From: Paenibacillus sp. FSL R5-0766
GTDB taxonomy: Bacteria > Bacillota > Bacilli > Paenibacillales > Paenibacillaceae
Assembly (NCBI RefSeq): GCF_037971845.1
Contig: NZ_CP150227.1
Span: 6,262,001-6,326,000 of the forward strand
Direction: 5' to 3'
DNA: 64,000 nucleotides
This document shows, in pieces, positions 9,511-19,200 of the stretch; position 1 is the stretch's first letter; every line of letters starts with the position of its first letter. The notes under the pieces were generated by a model that ran no database searches, was not told the origin of the DNA, and saw only the letters and a program-made list of their open reading frames with translations. Both the position numbers and the translations under genes were made by a program.

Positions 9511-10671
9511 CTACTCCTTTCCCTTATCCACGTTTGTCGGGATATGAATCACTATTTTGGTTCCTTGATTTTCTCCGGATTCAATCTCTATTCTTCCTTC
9601 TAACAGTTCAACCCGTTCTCTCATCCCAATCAGACCGAAGTGAGTATGATCCTTGCTTTTCTTCGCAAGAAGCTCCGGTTTGAACCCAAGCCCATTGTCC
9701 TGAACGACAATTTTGACGAGCTGAGCCTGGTATGTAATTTCCACTACAACATATGTGGGATAAGCATGCTTTGCAGCATTCGACAGACCTTCCTGCACAA
9801 GGCGGTAGATCGCAGCCTCCATCGCAGAAGATAAACGGTGTTCTTTACCTCTTGTTTCAAAAAGCGACCGGATTTTTGTTTTTACCTCAAAATCCTGCAC
9901 GTACTTCCGAAGCGTTGGAATCAGTCCCAGATCATCCAGTGCCATAGGACGCAGATTGAAAATAACTTTTCTCATTTCTTCAAGACTGGAACGAACCTGG
10001 CCTTTCAAATCTACTATTTCGGCCTGGACCATCTTAAAATCCTGCTTAATGAGCATTCTTTCTACAATTTCCGTCCTAAGCACTAGATTGGCGAGCATCT
10101 GCGCAGGCCCGTCATGAATCTCACGAGCAATACGTTTCCGCTCTTCTTCCTGGGCCAAAATTATTTTCAAACCAATCATTTGTCGATTTTTGGCAGATTC
10201 GATGATCCGGGTCACTTGACCCAGTTCACCTGACAGGTATTCGAGTACAACACCCATCTGCGAACCGATGGTCTCGGCACGCTCCACAGAAGCTTCCACA
10301 TTTTTGGCACGCTTCTGTAGGTCATCCCGACGGGCCTTCAGATACATTTCCTTCTCACGATAAATCATCAGATCCAGCTGCAGCTGTGTTGCTTTCTCAT
10401 ACGCCTGCTTGATATCATGCTCGGAATAACGGACAAAGTCGCGGCTAACCTCAGTCAGCCGGATCCGGGAACGGCGGTAGTTCAGCTCCAATTGATCTAC
10501 TTTCTCGATCGTTTCCGCCGTTTCCTTCAGCACCGACTTTAACTCCTCGTTGAGTGTTTTCAGCTCATCGCGAGTTGCGTCCATAATTTCGAACATTTGA
10601 TATTTGCTGTTTTCCATGACTTGTATGGCGTTTTTAATGACGCGGTCTATGGCATCGGCTTGTAAATCCAC
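9511..10671 (-). CDS. degS: DegS, cytoplasmic sensor histidine kinase
   Basis: A 386-aa kinase, almost the same length as B. subtilis DegS. It has no membrane segment. Residues 1-165 are a helical, coiled-coil-rich sensor region typical of DegS. The HisKA_3 box has the phospho-accepting H186 (RIAREIHDGPAQ). The C-terminal HATPase domain carries the N box (LVQEGLSNAAKHA) and G boxes (VQDNGLGF, GLIGMRERVE). The start is GTG at 10671 with GGAG 10 nt upstream. It phosphorylates DegU, encoded 4 bp downstream. Only 47 bp separate it from the upstream glycosidase gene. I see no strong promoter there, so readthrough from that gene is possible. Confidence 0.96.
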   Translation of the reverse strand: MDLQADAIDRVIKNAIQVMENSKYQMFEIMDATRDELKTLNEELKSVLKETAETIEKVDQLELNYRRSRIRLTEVSRDFVRYSEHDIKQAYEKATQLQLDLMIYREKEMYLKARRDDLQKRAKNVEASVERAETIGSQMGVVLEYLSGELGQVTRIIESAKNRQMIGLKIILAQEEERKRIAREIHDGPAQMLANLVLRTEIVERMLIKQDFKMVQAEIVDLKGQVRSSLEEMRKVIFNLRPMALDDLGLIPTLRKYVQDFEVKTKIRSLFETRGKEHRLSSAMEAAIYRLVQEGLSNAAKHAYPTYVVVEITYQAQLVKIVVQDNGLGFKPELLAKKSKDHTHFGLIGMRERVELLEGRIEIESGENQGTKIVIHIPTNVDKGKE

Positions 10672-10718
10672 GTTTGTTCGACTCCATTTCTATCGTTTCC
10701 GGTATATATCATACCATA

Positions 10719-13484
10719 TCACGATGAGATGGTAACGGTCTTCGTTTTCTGTTCCCATTTTACAGTCAGACCAAGTTGCTCGGAAACGAGTCTGAGCGGG
10801 ACTAAAGTCCTACCACCCGTTACGTATGGTGCAACAGTTGCGCTCTGTCTTTTACCATTTAGAATGAATTCTTTCTGCCCTACAACCAGATCAATCAGCT
10901 TGCCACCACGTAATACCGTGATTCGCTGATTTTTGCTATCCCAGTTTGCCTGACCACCAAAAGCGTCCAAAACATGTTTGATTGGCACATACGTGGTACC
11001 ATTTTTCAGGACCGGTGCTGCATCAATGGCTTTTTTCGTTCCATTCACTGTCATCGATTTCTGTCCAAGCACAAGCGAAGCTGTACCCGTAGGCAATCCA
11101 ACTTCACTGGACTTGGAAGGCATCGTGAATGCGATATTGTCAAAAGCAACCGTACCTGATTTCGCACGCTCATCCTGACCTTCTTCCACGTTCACCACAT
11201 AGACCCGCTTCAGCTTCGCCGGATAGGCGATGTTCAGTCCGTTCAGGTCCACACTCAGCTTCTTCCACCCGTTCCAGTCAATCGCCTTGGCGAGATCGGC
11301 ATATACCGTTTTGCCATTGGCATCCGTGAATTCGGCACGTAGCCAGTTCAGACTTTTATCTCCCATAACATCCATCGACATTGATGTAGCTGCAGCAGAT
11401 ACCTCTCTACCGGTAGAACCATTCAGTTGTGCATAAGCGTACATTTTGCCTGTTCCAGCAGTCATATCATAACCGAGTTGCAGTACATTGGAGCCGGCTT
11501 TTTCACCAGTTCCTGCTGTAACGGTTGCTGTACCAGTTACACCCGCTGCGTTCGTTGTGAAGTTAATCGGATAATTCACATTTTCGAAGTTCTCCCAGAT
11601 CGTTTCGCTCGCAGAAGCCGAGAGTACCACGACTGTGCTGTAACCATCATAACGTCCAATCGCATATCCTACTTGTGCATCGGAATTGACGGAAGATACG
11701 GTTAATTGGTCAGCAGTCACTTTACCTTTGAATCCGATAAATTCCCATGTCAGCGAGTCTGCCGGAACCGTAACACTTTGTCCGCTCTTCGTTGTTGCCG
11801 TTACTGGAATCGACATCATTGTGCCTGCTTTGAGCGAACCTAGACCTGATCCTGCTGTCAGAGAAGCCAATTCACTTCCACCCAGTACCGATACTTTAAT
11901 GGAGGATGAAGCTCCATTGCTCGTTGCCGTCAGCGTTGCTGTGCCTGGCTTCACGCCTTTGATTGTGCCGTTGCTGACACTCACGATACCGTTGTTGCTG
12001 GACTTCCAGGACATGCTGATATCGCCTGTTGCGATCGGGTTGTAGTAGGTGTCATATCCTTTGGCTGTGTACTTGCCCTCTTGTCCCACCAGCAGCGTTT
12101 GGCTGCCGCTCACAGCAAAGCCCTTCAGTTTACCTACAGGAGCCGTAGAGAACACACCTAGCGTGTTTACAACCTGACGTTGTTCGGTACCATACTCTGT
12201 GTTGAAAGTCAGACCGGCGGTTTGCTCACCTAACGGACGTGTTACCATGGTTGTGGAGCCGCCTCCGTCCAGGTTCATGCCTTTCCAGACACCCACACTG
12301 GTCATGAAGGATTGCAGTTCCGTCAGCGACATCCCGCTGCTGTTACTATTTTTCTCCGCTGCAATGATGTAGACATACCGACCATCCTGGGAGTATCCTA
12401 CTGCCGTTCTTGCACGAATGCCACCAATGCCGGAAGATGCGATATCACGGGAGAAGGATGCTGCCTTTCCACCGTTCACAAGAATCGTATGACCGCCAAT
12501 CATCATCTCCAGGTTACTTGGATCGACCGATTGCCCGGTTGTTTTGGCTTTTAACTTGTAATCCGCATCCAAGGTTTGCCCAACAGATAGATGGCTCATG
12601 ATCCATGTCGCCGCTGTTCCATGCGCACGCAGAATGTATCCATCCTGCGGCACCGTCATGTTTAGCGCTTTTTTATCCGAGATTTGGGTAACTACTCCGT
12701 TCTGCACGAGAACCTCTGTTGGCGTTGTGGAAGGATCATTTGGTCGTTTGCTCGACGTCCATGCCGGTGTATAAATATACATCGAATTGGCATGGCTATA
12801 TTTCACCGCACCCGACTCTACCGTATAATCCTCTTTATTTATCCCACGCAAAGCAAAGGTTGAACCATCCTGTGCCTTCACAGTTCCGTCAAAGGAATAC
12901 TCGTCGATCATCGGTTTGCCATCCTTGGTCACCGTCAGGGCATACATGCCTGACAGCTCAGAAGGTGTGGAGACCAGCACGCCATCGGAGACCTGTCCAC
13001 CAATTGGCGAGAGTTCCCCGGATACATTGAAGTAATCGCCATTTACAGCAGCTACTGCACCATTTTCCTTAGCCATGGCACCTGTGCTCTGTTTACTGTT
13101 CAGATTACCGCCCTTGCCTGTCATTACATCCAGCTTCACATACGGGTTCTGCAGATCCACCTGGACTACATCCGCCAGTACGTTGACCTTGGAACCGGAA
13201 CGTGTTGTTGTATATCTGTATTTCATGAGCTTCGCACCCGAAGTCAGAATTTCTTCACTCAACTTGCTTGTATTCGTAGATGCTGCAGCGGCCACCGATT
13301 GCCACGAAGTGCCTGACCACATCTGCCCACCTGCGCTCATCACCGGTGCAATCCAGATCACACCCGCCAGCGTCACAATCGCCCATTTCTTCACCTTACT
13401 GCCCTTAACGTCTTCCAGCTGTTTCTCATGTTTCCCCAGCATGTCTGAAACGTCTCTCCCATCTTGTATATCAATCTTAGACAT
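10719..13484 (-). CDS. Secreted phosphodiester glycosidase with Big2 and copper amine oxidase-like domains
   Basis: About 921 aa from the ATG at 13484 (MSKIDIQDGRDVSDML). A TTG 15 nt further upstream is an alternative; neither has a clear ribosome site. A 35-residue cytoplasmic leader precedes a signal or anchor segment (KWAIVTLAGVIWIAPVMSAGG). Residues about 150-430 match the NAGPA-type phosphodiester glycosidase domain (VNGDYFNVSG, RARTAVGYSQDG, MNLDGGGSTTM). A Big2-type Ig domain follows (VSVSNGTIKGVKPGTATLTA), then a galactose-binding-like beta region. The last ~110 residues form a copper amine oxidase N-terminal-like (stalk) domain common in Paenibacillus secreted proteins (GTTYVPIKHVLDAFGG, GGRTLVPLRLVSEQLG). 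The enzyme would act outside the cell on a glycan phosphodiester. Its substrate cannot be read from the sequence. Confidence 0.88.
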   Translation of the reverse strand: MSKIDIQDGRDVSDMLGKHEKQLEDVKGSKVKKWAIVTLAGVIWIAPVMSAGGQMWSGTSWQSVAAAASTNTSKLSEEILTSGAKLMKYRYTTTRSGSKVNVLADVVQVDLQNPYVKLDVMTGKGGNLNSKQSTGAMAKENGAVAAVNGDYFNVSGELSPIGGQVSDGVLVSTPSELSGMYALTVTKDGKPMIDEYSFDGTVKAQDGSTFALRGINKEDYTVESGAVKYSHANSMYIYTPAWTSSKRPNDPSTTPTEVLVQNGVVTQISDKKALNMTVPQDGYILRAHGTAATWIMSHLSVGQTLDADYKLKAKTTGQSVDPSNLEMMIGGHTILVNGGKAASFSRDIASSGIGGIRARTAVGYSQDGRYVYIIAAEKNSNSSGMSLTELQSFMTSVGVWKGMNLDGGGSTTMVTRPLGEQTAGLTFNTEYGTEQRQVVNTLGVFSTAPVGKLKGFAVSGSQTLLVGQEGKYTAKGYDTYYNPIATGDISMSWKSSNNGIVSVSNGTIKGVKPGTATLTATSNGASSSIKVSVLGGSELASLTAGSGLGSLKAGTMMSIPVTATTKSGQSVTVPADSLTWEFIGFKGKVTADQLTVSSVNSDAQVGYAIGRYDGYSTVVVLSASASETIWENFENVNYPINFTTNAAGVTGTATVTAGTGEKAGSNVLQLGYDMTAGTGKMYAYAQLNGSTGREVSAAATSMSMDVMGDKSLNWLRAEFTDANGKTVYADLAKAIDWNGWKKLSVDLNGLNIAYPAKLKRVYVVNVEEGQDERAKSGTVAFDNIAFTMPSKSSEVGLPTGTASLVLGQKSMTVNGTKKAIDAAPVLKNGTTYVPIKHVLDAFGGQANWDSKNQRITVLRGGKLIDLVVGQKEFILNGKRQSATVAPYVTGGRTLVPLRLVSEQLGLTVKWEQKTKTVTISS

Positions 13485-14018
13485 CACGAACACTGCCAAG
13501 TAGGCAGCCGATAGCGAGATCTCTAGTATACTCTTCTATTAATAGACTGCTTTTTGTGGAAAAAGTTACGCCCCTAGCCAAGATTGAGGTATATATTGGT
13601 TAAAAGCCTTGTCACAAATAATCGTTTCTGAATCTAACAAAAATCCATGTATTGGTTGGAAATCTTGATAAATGAATGATAGTTCTTAAAATCTTCCATA
13701 GTGAGAATCTAGGTAATGTTCAAAAAGGTTCCCGTTCCTATATAAGGATACTTCTTTTTCCCTTTATCTAATTGTAAAGGAATTACAAATAGCTTAATAG
13801 ATATGTATATTTCAATAAAAAATCACTCCATAGTTGGACTTTTTAAGTAAGTCCACACTATAGGGTACAATTATTACAACTTTTCATATTCTCTGACATT
13901 TTGGAAGACTTTTATTAACTATACATAGTATTCCTTCGCTTCAGTTTTGGACATCACCGAAAAAGGAGTGAATTCAAATGGCATCTCTATAGTTGGATAC
14001 AACATGTCCACCGCACCA
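13485..14018. other. AT-rich intergenic region with possible IS relic
   Basis: 534 bp with no credible gene. The sequence at 13825-13872 resembles the end of an IS3-type element (listed separately). A second inverted pair, TGGACAT/ATGTCCA, spans about 13948-14009. A tiny plus-strand ATG-to-TAG frame near 13978 has an upstream GGAG but encodes only four residues. I saw no promoter for the glycosidase gene. Confidence 0.4.
13825..13872 (-). mobile_element. Possible solo end of an IS3/IS150-type element
   Basis: Read on the minus strand, the segment starts TTGTACCCTATAGTG, continues into a TGGACTT/AAGTCCA hairpin, and then CTATGGAGTG. From memory this layout (terminal TGTACCCTATAG, hairpin, GGAGTG before orfA) is typical of the left end of IS150-group elements. 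The frame after it dies within about 10 codons (TTG to TAA), and no opposite end or transposase was found. It would be a relic only. Confidence 0.3.
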
Positions 14019-14369
14019 TTACATTGATTCTAATTCCACATAGATTTTATTTAACTCCATGTTTAGTTGTTTAAACAACTTATTATTCTCGTCAGAGTCA
14101 ATATTCTTAAAATTAGTTTTTCCCAGAAAGGCCATATAGACACTCATCAACTTTGCTTGAATTCTGTTCTCCTCTTCTCTATAAAGATCCATATCAAAAA
14201 AATTGTCAATCCTTACTCTCTCTGATTTTGGAAAGCCCTTATGTTCTATAGAAGCTTCCAATACTTCTACCACATAAGTTGCTTCATATACAAAATTACT
14301 TCCATTAGTCATATTACACCCCATTTGTAACAGAATAAGAAGGAAGGAACTAATTAGTTTTGTTGTCAA
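14019..14369 (-). CDS. Small predicted lipoprotein next to the RHS toxin tail, possible immunity protein
   Basis: A 116-aa protein starting at TTG 14369. GGAG lies 8 nt upstream, inside the end of the RHS frame, and the start immediately follows the RHS stop codon. Residues 1-18 form a lipoprotein signal ending in a lipobox (LLQMGC), so the mature protein would be lipid-anchored outside the membrane. The remainder is charged and mainly helical (FFDMDLYREEENRIQAKLM ... LFKQLNMELNKIYVELESM). I recognise no family. The position directly behind the toxin domain is where immunity genes of polymorphic toxins lie. An exported anchor is odd for protection from a nuclease, so the immunity role is only inferred. 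Confidence 0.6.
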   Translation of the reverse strand: MTTKLISSFLLILLQMGCNMTNGSNFVYEATYVVEVLEASIEHKGFPKSERVRIDNFFDMDLYREEENRIQAKLMSVYMAFLGKTNFKNIDSDENNKLFKQLNMELNKIYVELESM

Positions 14370-14370
14370 A

Positions 14371-16130
14371 CTACCTTCTCCTTTTTTTGGATTTGAAGTT
14401 GAATTCAGGCGGGTACAAGTGATTCGCATCCACATAATTTTCTGCCTGTCTAGTTGTCATTGATACAGTTTTACCATTACCATAATCCAAATAGAACTCG
14501 TAGAATATCTTCCCTTTATCGAAAAATTCAATATCCATATATAAATCACCTTCCACAATTATTCCTTTTATTGTTCGATACTGCGCTCCCCTAACAAGCT
14601 TTCCATTTACAGATTGATATTTTGTCAGTTGTTCTTCTGCATCTTCATAGTACCCGTCAGTATCACCGTAAGGAACATCTCGTCTGGCCTTTAATTCCCA
14701 CATTTGACCGTTTGATGTTACTATATCTACCCAATAATGCTTATTAGGCCACCATGCAATTTCTTGTTCTATATGATATTCCAAAGTTGTGCTCAATCCT
14801 GTTTTTAAATGTATTGCTTTTGCTGTATGAATTTGGGCAATTTCATGGAATGCTAAATATATTCGATTATCTCCATTAGCATTCAACACAGCATCGGATA
14901 ATTGTAAATCTGTATATTTCGTTCCATCATTCCTCCCATTCAAAAAGTCCTTCAAGAATCCATTTAAGAGATTTTTTGGCATGTGACCACTTGGGTCCAC
15001 GTACTTCAACGGGTTATTGTTCACATACGAATACAAATTCAAACTCAGTGGATCGTTCAGTTCTCCTTCGTACGTATCCTCACCGATGAACCGCGCCAAA
15101 CCTGGGTCGTACCACCGAGCGCGCAAATACTGTAACCCAACTGTTTCATCCCAATACTCGCCAGCATAACGAAGCACATTCGGTACGGTTTCTTCCGTCG
15201 TTGATGGTCCACCCCAGATGTCATACGTATACTGATTCAATACTTGACCGGCATCATCCACGAGTCCAACCACGTCTCCGTGACCATTGAATTGGTAGTA
15301 TTCAACTTGCCTGTTTGCTTGTTCTGACGTGCCCACAGTTGTCCATACAGATCATAGATGTAAGCATAAGTCAGTTCTCCTTTTCCAGAAATTACATTGG
15401 CCTCAGCCATGAGTTTGGCTTCTTCATCGTAGTAATAACGAATTGTCTGCTCGCCTTCCGTGCGTTCATACAACAGTCCATCTCCATTATAGCTGTAGGT
15501 GACCGTTTTACCTTCACCTGTTGCTTTAATTAAACGGTTCTGGCTGTCATACGTATACTGTGCATCCTTTAGACCGTATACCTTACCACTTCCGGTACTG
15601 TACCGGTTACCATTCGGGTCATAAGTATAAGTTTCTTTTTGTGTGCCCGTTTCGGTCTGAATCCGGCTCAATTCATCGTATGTGTATTGATCGGTTTCCC
15701 CGTTCTGTGTACGGGACGTGATGTTTTTATTTCCATCATATTCATAGCTGAACTGCTGCACCGTGGAAGTCCCTTGAGAGATCTTGACTCCCGACAGGTC
15801 ATAGCCATTGAACTGATAGCTTGTGCTGAGGCCATTGCCAAATGACAATTTTTCCAGCAAGCTATTGGACGCGTAACTGAAGGTCATACGATCCACAGGC
15901 GTCGTTCCCGATGCTGCGAGTGCGTAATCAAGTCGTGTCCCATCCGGGAACGTCATTCCGTTCAGCACCCCATCTGCTGCACGATAACTGTACGTGGTCT
16001 TTCCATAATCATCAGTCATCGATGTTCTGTGGCCGATCTCGTCGTAGTAATCGCATCACCACCTGCTTTTTGGACATCAAATGTCCGATAGGGTACACCA
16101 TATGTAGGGTTGTAGTAACTTTGCCTTTAA
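14371..16130 (-). pseudogene. Decayed RHS/YD-repeat gene with intact PD-(D/E)XK-like toxin tail
   Basis: RHS/YD-repeat sequence (YDELSRIQTETGTQ, YDPNGNRYS) is spread over three frames. One frameshift falls near 15304, between ARQNKQTGKL and EYYQFNGHGDVVGL, and looks like a single lost base. A second falls near 16050, between VPYRTFDVQKAGGDA and YYDEIGHRTSM. The gene is also cut off near 16130, while complete RHS genes are several kb longer. The downstream frame (14371-15336) is intact. It has the RHS core end (ARFIGEDTYEG ... NNNPLKYVDPSGH) and then a ~200-residue variable tail. In it EYHIEQE, D204, E214-x-K216 (VDIVTSNGQMWELKAR) and EQLTKY match the pattern of restriction-endonuclease-fold nucleases. 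The toxin call is an inference from these residues and the RHS context. Confidence 0.8.
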
Positions 16131-16163
16131 CTTAAGACATAAGAAAGAGCTTACATACTTTAA

Positions 16164-16205
16164 CAAAAAAAGAACACCTCAAGAAATGCGCTTCCTTGAA
16201 GTGTC
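16164..16205 (-). terminator. Terminator of the SLH-domain protein gene
   Basis: On the minus strand GACACTTCAAG pairs with CTTGAGGTGTTC around a short loop and is followed by seven T. It starts 10 bp past the stop codon of the gene at 16215. Confidence 0.85.
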
Positions 16206-16214
16206 CCTATTAAT

Positions 16215-19200
16215 TTATAGATATCCTAACTTGTCCAAAACCCGCTTCAACATGACTGCTGCCTGTGCACGAGTTGCATTACCCTGAGGTTCAAATGTTC
16301 TGGCTGTCATGCCTTGAATGATTCCCTCCTGCACCGCTTTGGCGACAGAATCCTTTGACTGGATTTTGTTACTATCCTTGAACTTAGATAGAGTGGTAGC
16401 AGCCGAGGATTGCAGAGAGACTGTGTTCCCACCGTAGTTCATCGCACGTACCATCATAAGAGCCATCTGCTCACGCGTAATGGGGCGATCTGGCTTAAAC
16501 GTACCATCGGTATTCCCCGTAATGATTCCCGCTTCAGCAGCAGCACCGATATAGGCACTTGTCACACTACCACTACGAACATCCTGGAAACGACTTGCTG
16601 CAGTAGGTTCTCCATTCAGTCCTAGACCTCTAGCGACCAATTCAGCAAATTCCGCACGTGAAATGTTCTCATTTGGTCGGTAGAAGGAACCACCCGGTGT
16701 GCTAATAATCCATTTGGCTGAGAGTTCCTTAATGACCTCACTAGCCCAGTGTGACGCCGTATCCGGATAACTAACGATGTTGTTAACAGGGACTACCGAC
16801 TGATTGCCATTCAGCTGTCCTTGAACAACTACACCACCTGTCGTATTTTTAAAGGAACTAGGTACATTGGATAACCTAAACGTAACTGGATCGATATACG
16901 TAAATCCGGATGTTACACTTGGGGTATTGGCAGCCAATTGCATGGCCAGTTGGCTTTTGGCATTCTGATCTACACGTTGATCGCTTGTTCCATTACCGGC
17001 ATACAAATATACATCCGTATAATTCGCAAGCTTCTGCGCTCCTGCACCTGCAATTAAACTTTCCATCGTCCCTGATGCAGACACAGGCACCGTCTCTAAC
17101 TGAACGTATAAGGATGGCACTGCTGCTCCTGTCATTGTACTTGTGTTTGACGCTCCTACACTTCGACTCATAGCTGCCAAATCTATATTAGACAGTTGTA
17201 CCGTCCAGAGACGATCGCCATATTGCACACCAATCGTGCCTGTGCGGTTACTTGCAGCAATAGAAGTCAGTGCATTCAACGGGAAACCAACATACGCAGC
17301 GGATTCGCTGGCCGGAATCTCGAACACCACCGGCTGATTCAATTTCCCCACCATCGAAGCATATTCAAAGGACTGGATCAATTTGGTTGCATCCACGTTG
17401 AATTGACGAGTCGGGCGGTTAAAATGTGACATAGCAGATACAGCAGAAGCCGTAGTATTATTCATCACAAGTAAAGACTGACCATAGCTCGATGCATCCA
17501 ATTCCGACAACCAGGAAGGACGGTTTCCCGACTGATTATTGTTCGAACTATTATTCGTCTGTTGCAACGTAAGTGGACCAAATGCTGTTATCGTGACATT
17601 CGACGCATCCCGTAACGGCACTGCCCCAGGTACATAACTCACCGTTCCCGTCTGAGTTGTCGAGGTTACTGCTGAAGTATCCACTTTCAACGTCACCACA
17701 GAGCCAGAAGCTGAAGCAGACAATACAGTTGTGGTTGAATTACCAATCACTACACTGAACTGAGATACTGTTAGTGCAGCCTGGGACTGGATGGAATCAC
17801 GGAAATTAATCTGAACCGTGTCTCCTTGAAGCGTAGCCGACAGGATTTTCCCATTTCCATATGTGTACGTTACTGGAGTCAGATTGAGATATCCTGCTGG
17901 GTTATTGTTCAGATCCGTTAATCGCAATGCTCCAGGTACATATGATAACGATATATTTTGTGTATCCTTCACCGCTGAAGCCAGCGTTAACGTAACCAGA
18001 TCATTTTCGATCTCGGAATCATTAACGAAGACTGGCTTACCATCGACCAGAACAGAATATTGGCTGTTGAGCGGTTTATTCGTCGTTTTCAGTGGTTCAT
18101 TGTAACGCACCCATAACTTGTTACCACTCACCTCAGCACTCTTAAACTCAGGTGGTTTGGTATCAATTGAATTGCGGACATAGAAGCCGCTGAATCCAGC
18201 AAGAGCCTGTCCACGTGTATCTTTTACAGGCCATGAACCTGGCGTGTATGCAACCCGAACGACTTCACCATCCGTAACGGATCGACTGAGATTCAACGTC
18301 ACAACCGAGCTATTGTTAACCGAGATGCTATTAATGCCTACAGCCGACTGATCCGCAGTTACACTGAATTGTCTTGCCGCATCACTTGAAGTGATATATA
18401 CCGTCTCAGGATAGTACAACGTAATTGTACTGTAATACACGTTACCTTCTCGCGGCTTGGACATGACTGAATCTAAACCGTTCTCCACATCTCTTGCGCC
18501 AAAAGCAGCTGCAGCATTGGAGGATTGATCTGTAAGACGATTACCTGTAGTACCGGGTGCATATGCGATCCGCACAACTTGTCCTACCGCTACACCCGTA
18601 TCTAAGACAACATATACACTGTCACCTGAGATATAAGTGGAGCTAACGTTTCGATTCTCTCCATTCACGGTAACGGTATAACTGCTGCTCAGTGGGCTGA
18701 TGCTGCTAAGCCACTTGTCGTACGTTAGACGAATCGTGTTGTTACTATGCATCTTGGCACTCTTAATTACAGGTAATGTTGTATCTCTGCTTAAGGTTTT
18801 GAAAGCCCATGATGTAGATCCATTCAAACCTGCGAATGTATTACCTGCTTGATCACGAAACGTATTGGCAGGAATATCGACAACATAGTTCATATTATTC
18901 TCTAATGTGCTTGTTGGCGTAATAATCAGTTGTCTGTTGTTCGAACTAAAAGTTGTCCTCGAATCAACGGTTACTCCATTCGCTTTCTTGAGAATGGCTT
19001 GACCTGGGAAGCTACGGTCCAGTTCCTTGTTGAACGTCACTGTTAGGTTGCCCGACAAAGACACATTCGTGGTGCCATTGGTAGGAGACAAGGTGGACAC
19101 CGTTAGGGAAGTTGGGTCCGACTGCACATTGAATCCCCAATCCATGCCGCTGATTCCACGGATGTCATTCCCCTGCTGATCTCGTAAAAAACCTTCAGGT

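Noticed and set aside
15290..15320. Programmed frameshift joining the two RHS frames
   Set aside because: There is no slippery heptamer or downstream pseudoknot at the junction, and a second frameshift and a truncation lie upstream. Decay is the simpler reading.
16060..16100. TGTACCCTAT motif read as a second IS terminus flanking the RHS gene
   Set aside because: In the RHS frame this sequence encodes VPYRTFDVQKAGG, normal YD-repeat protein, so it is coding remnant and not an IS end.
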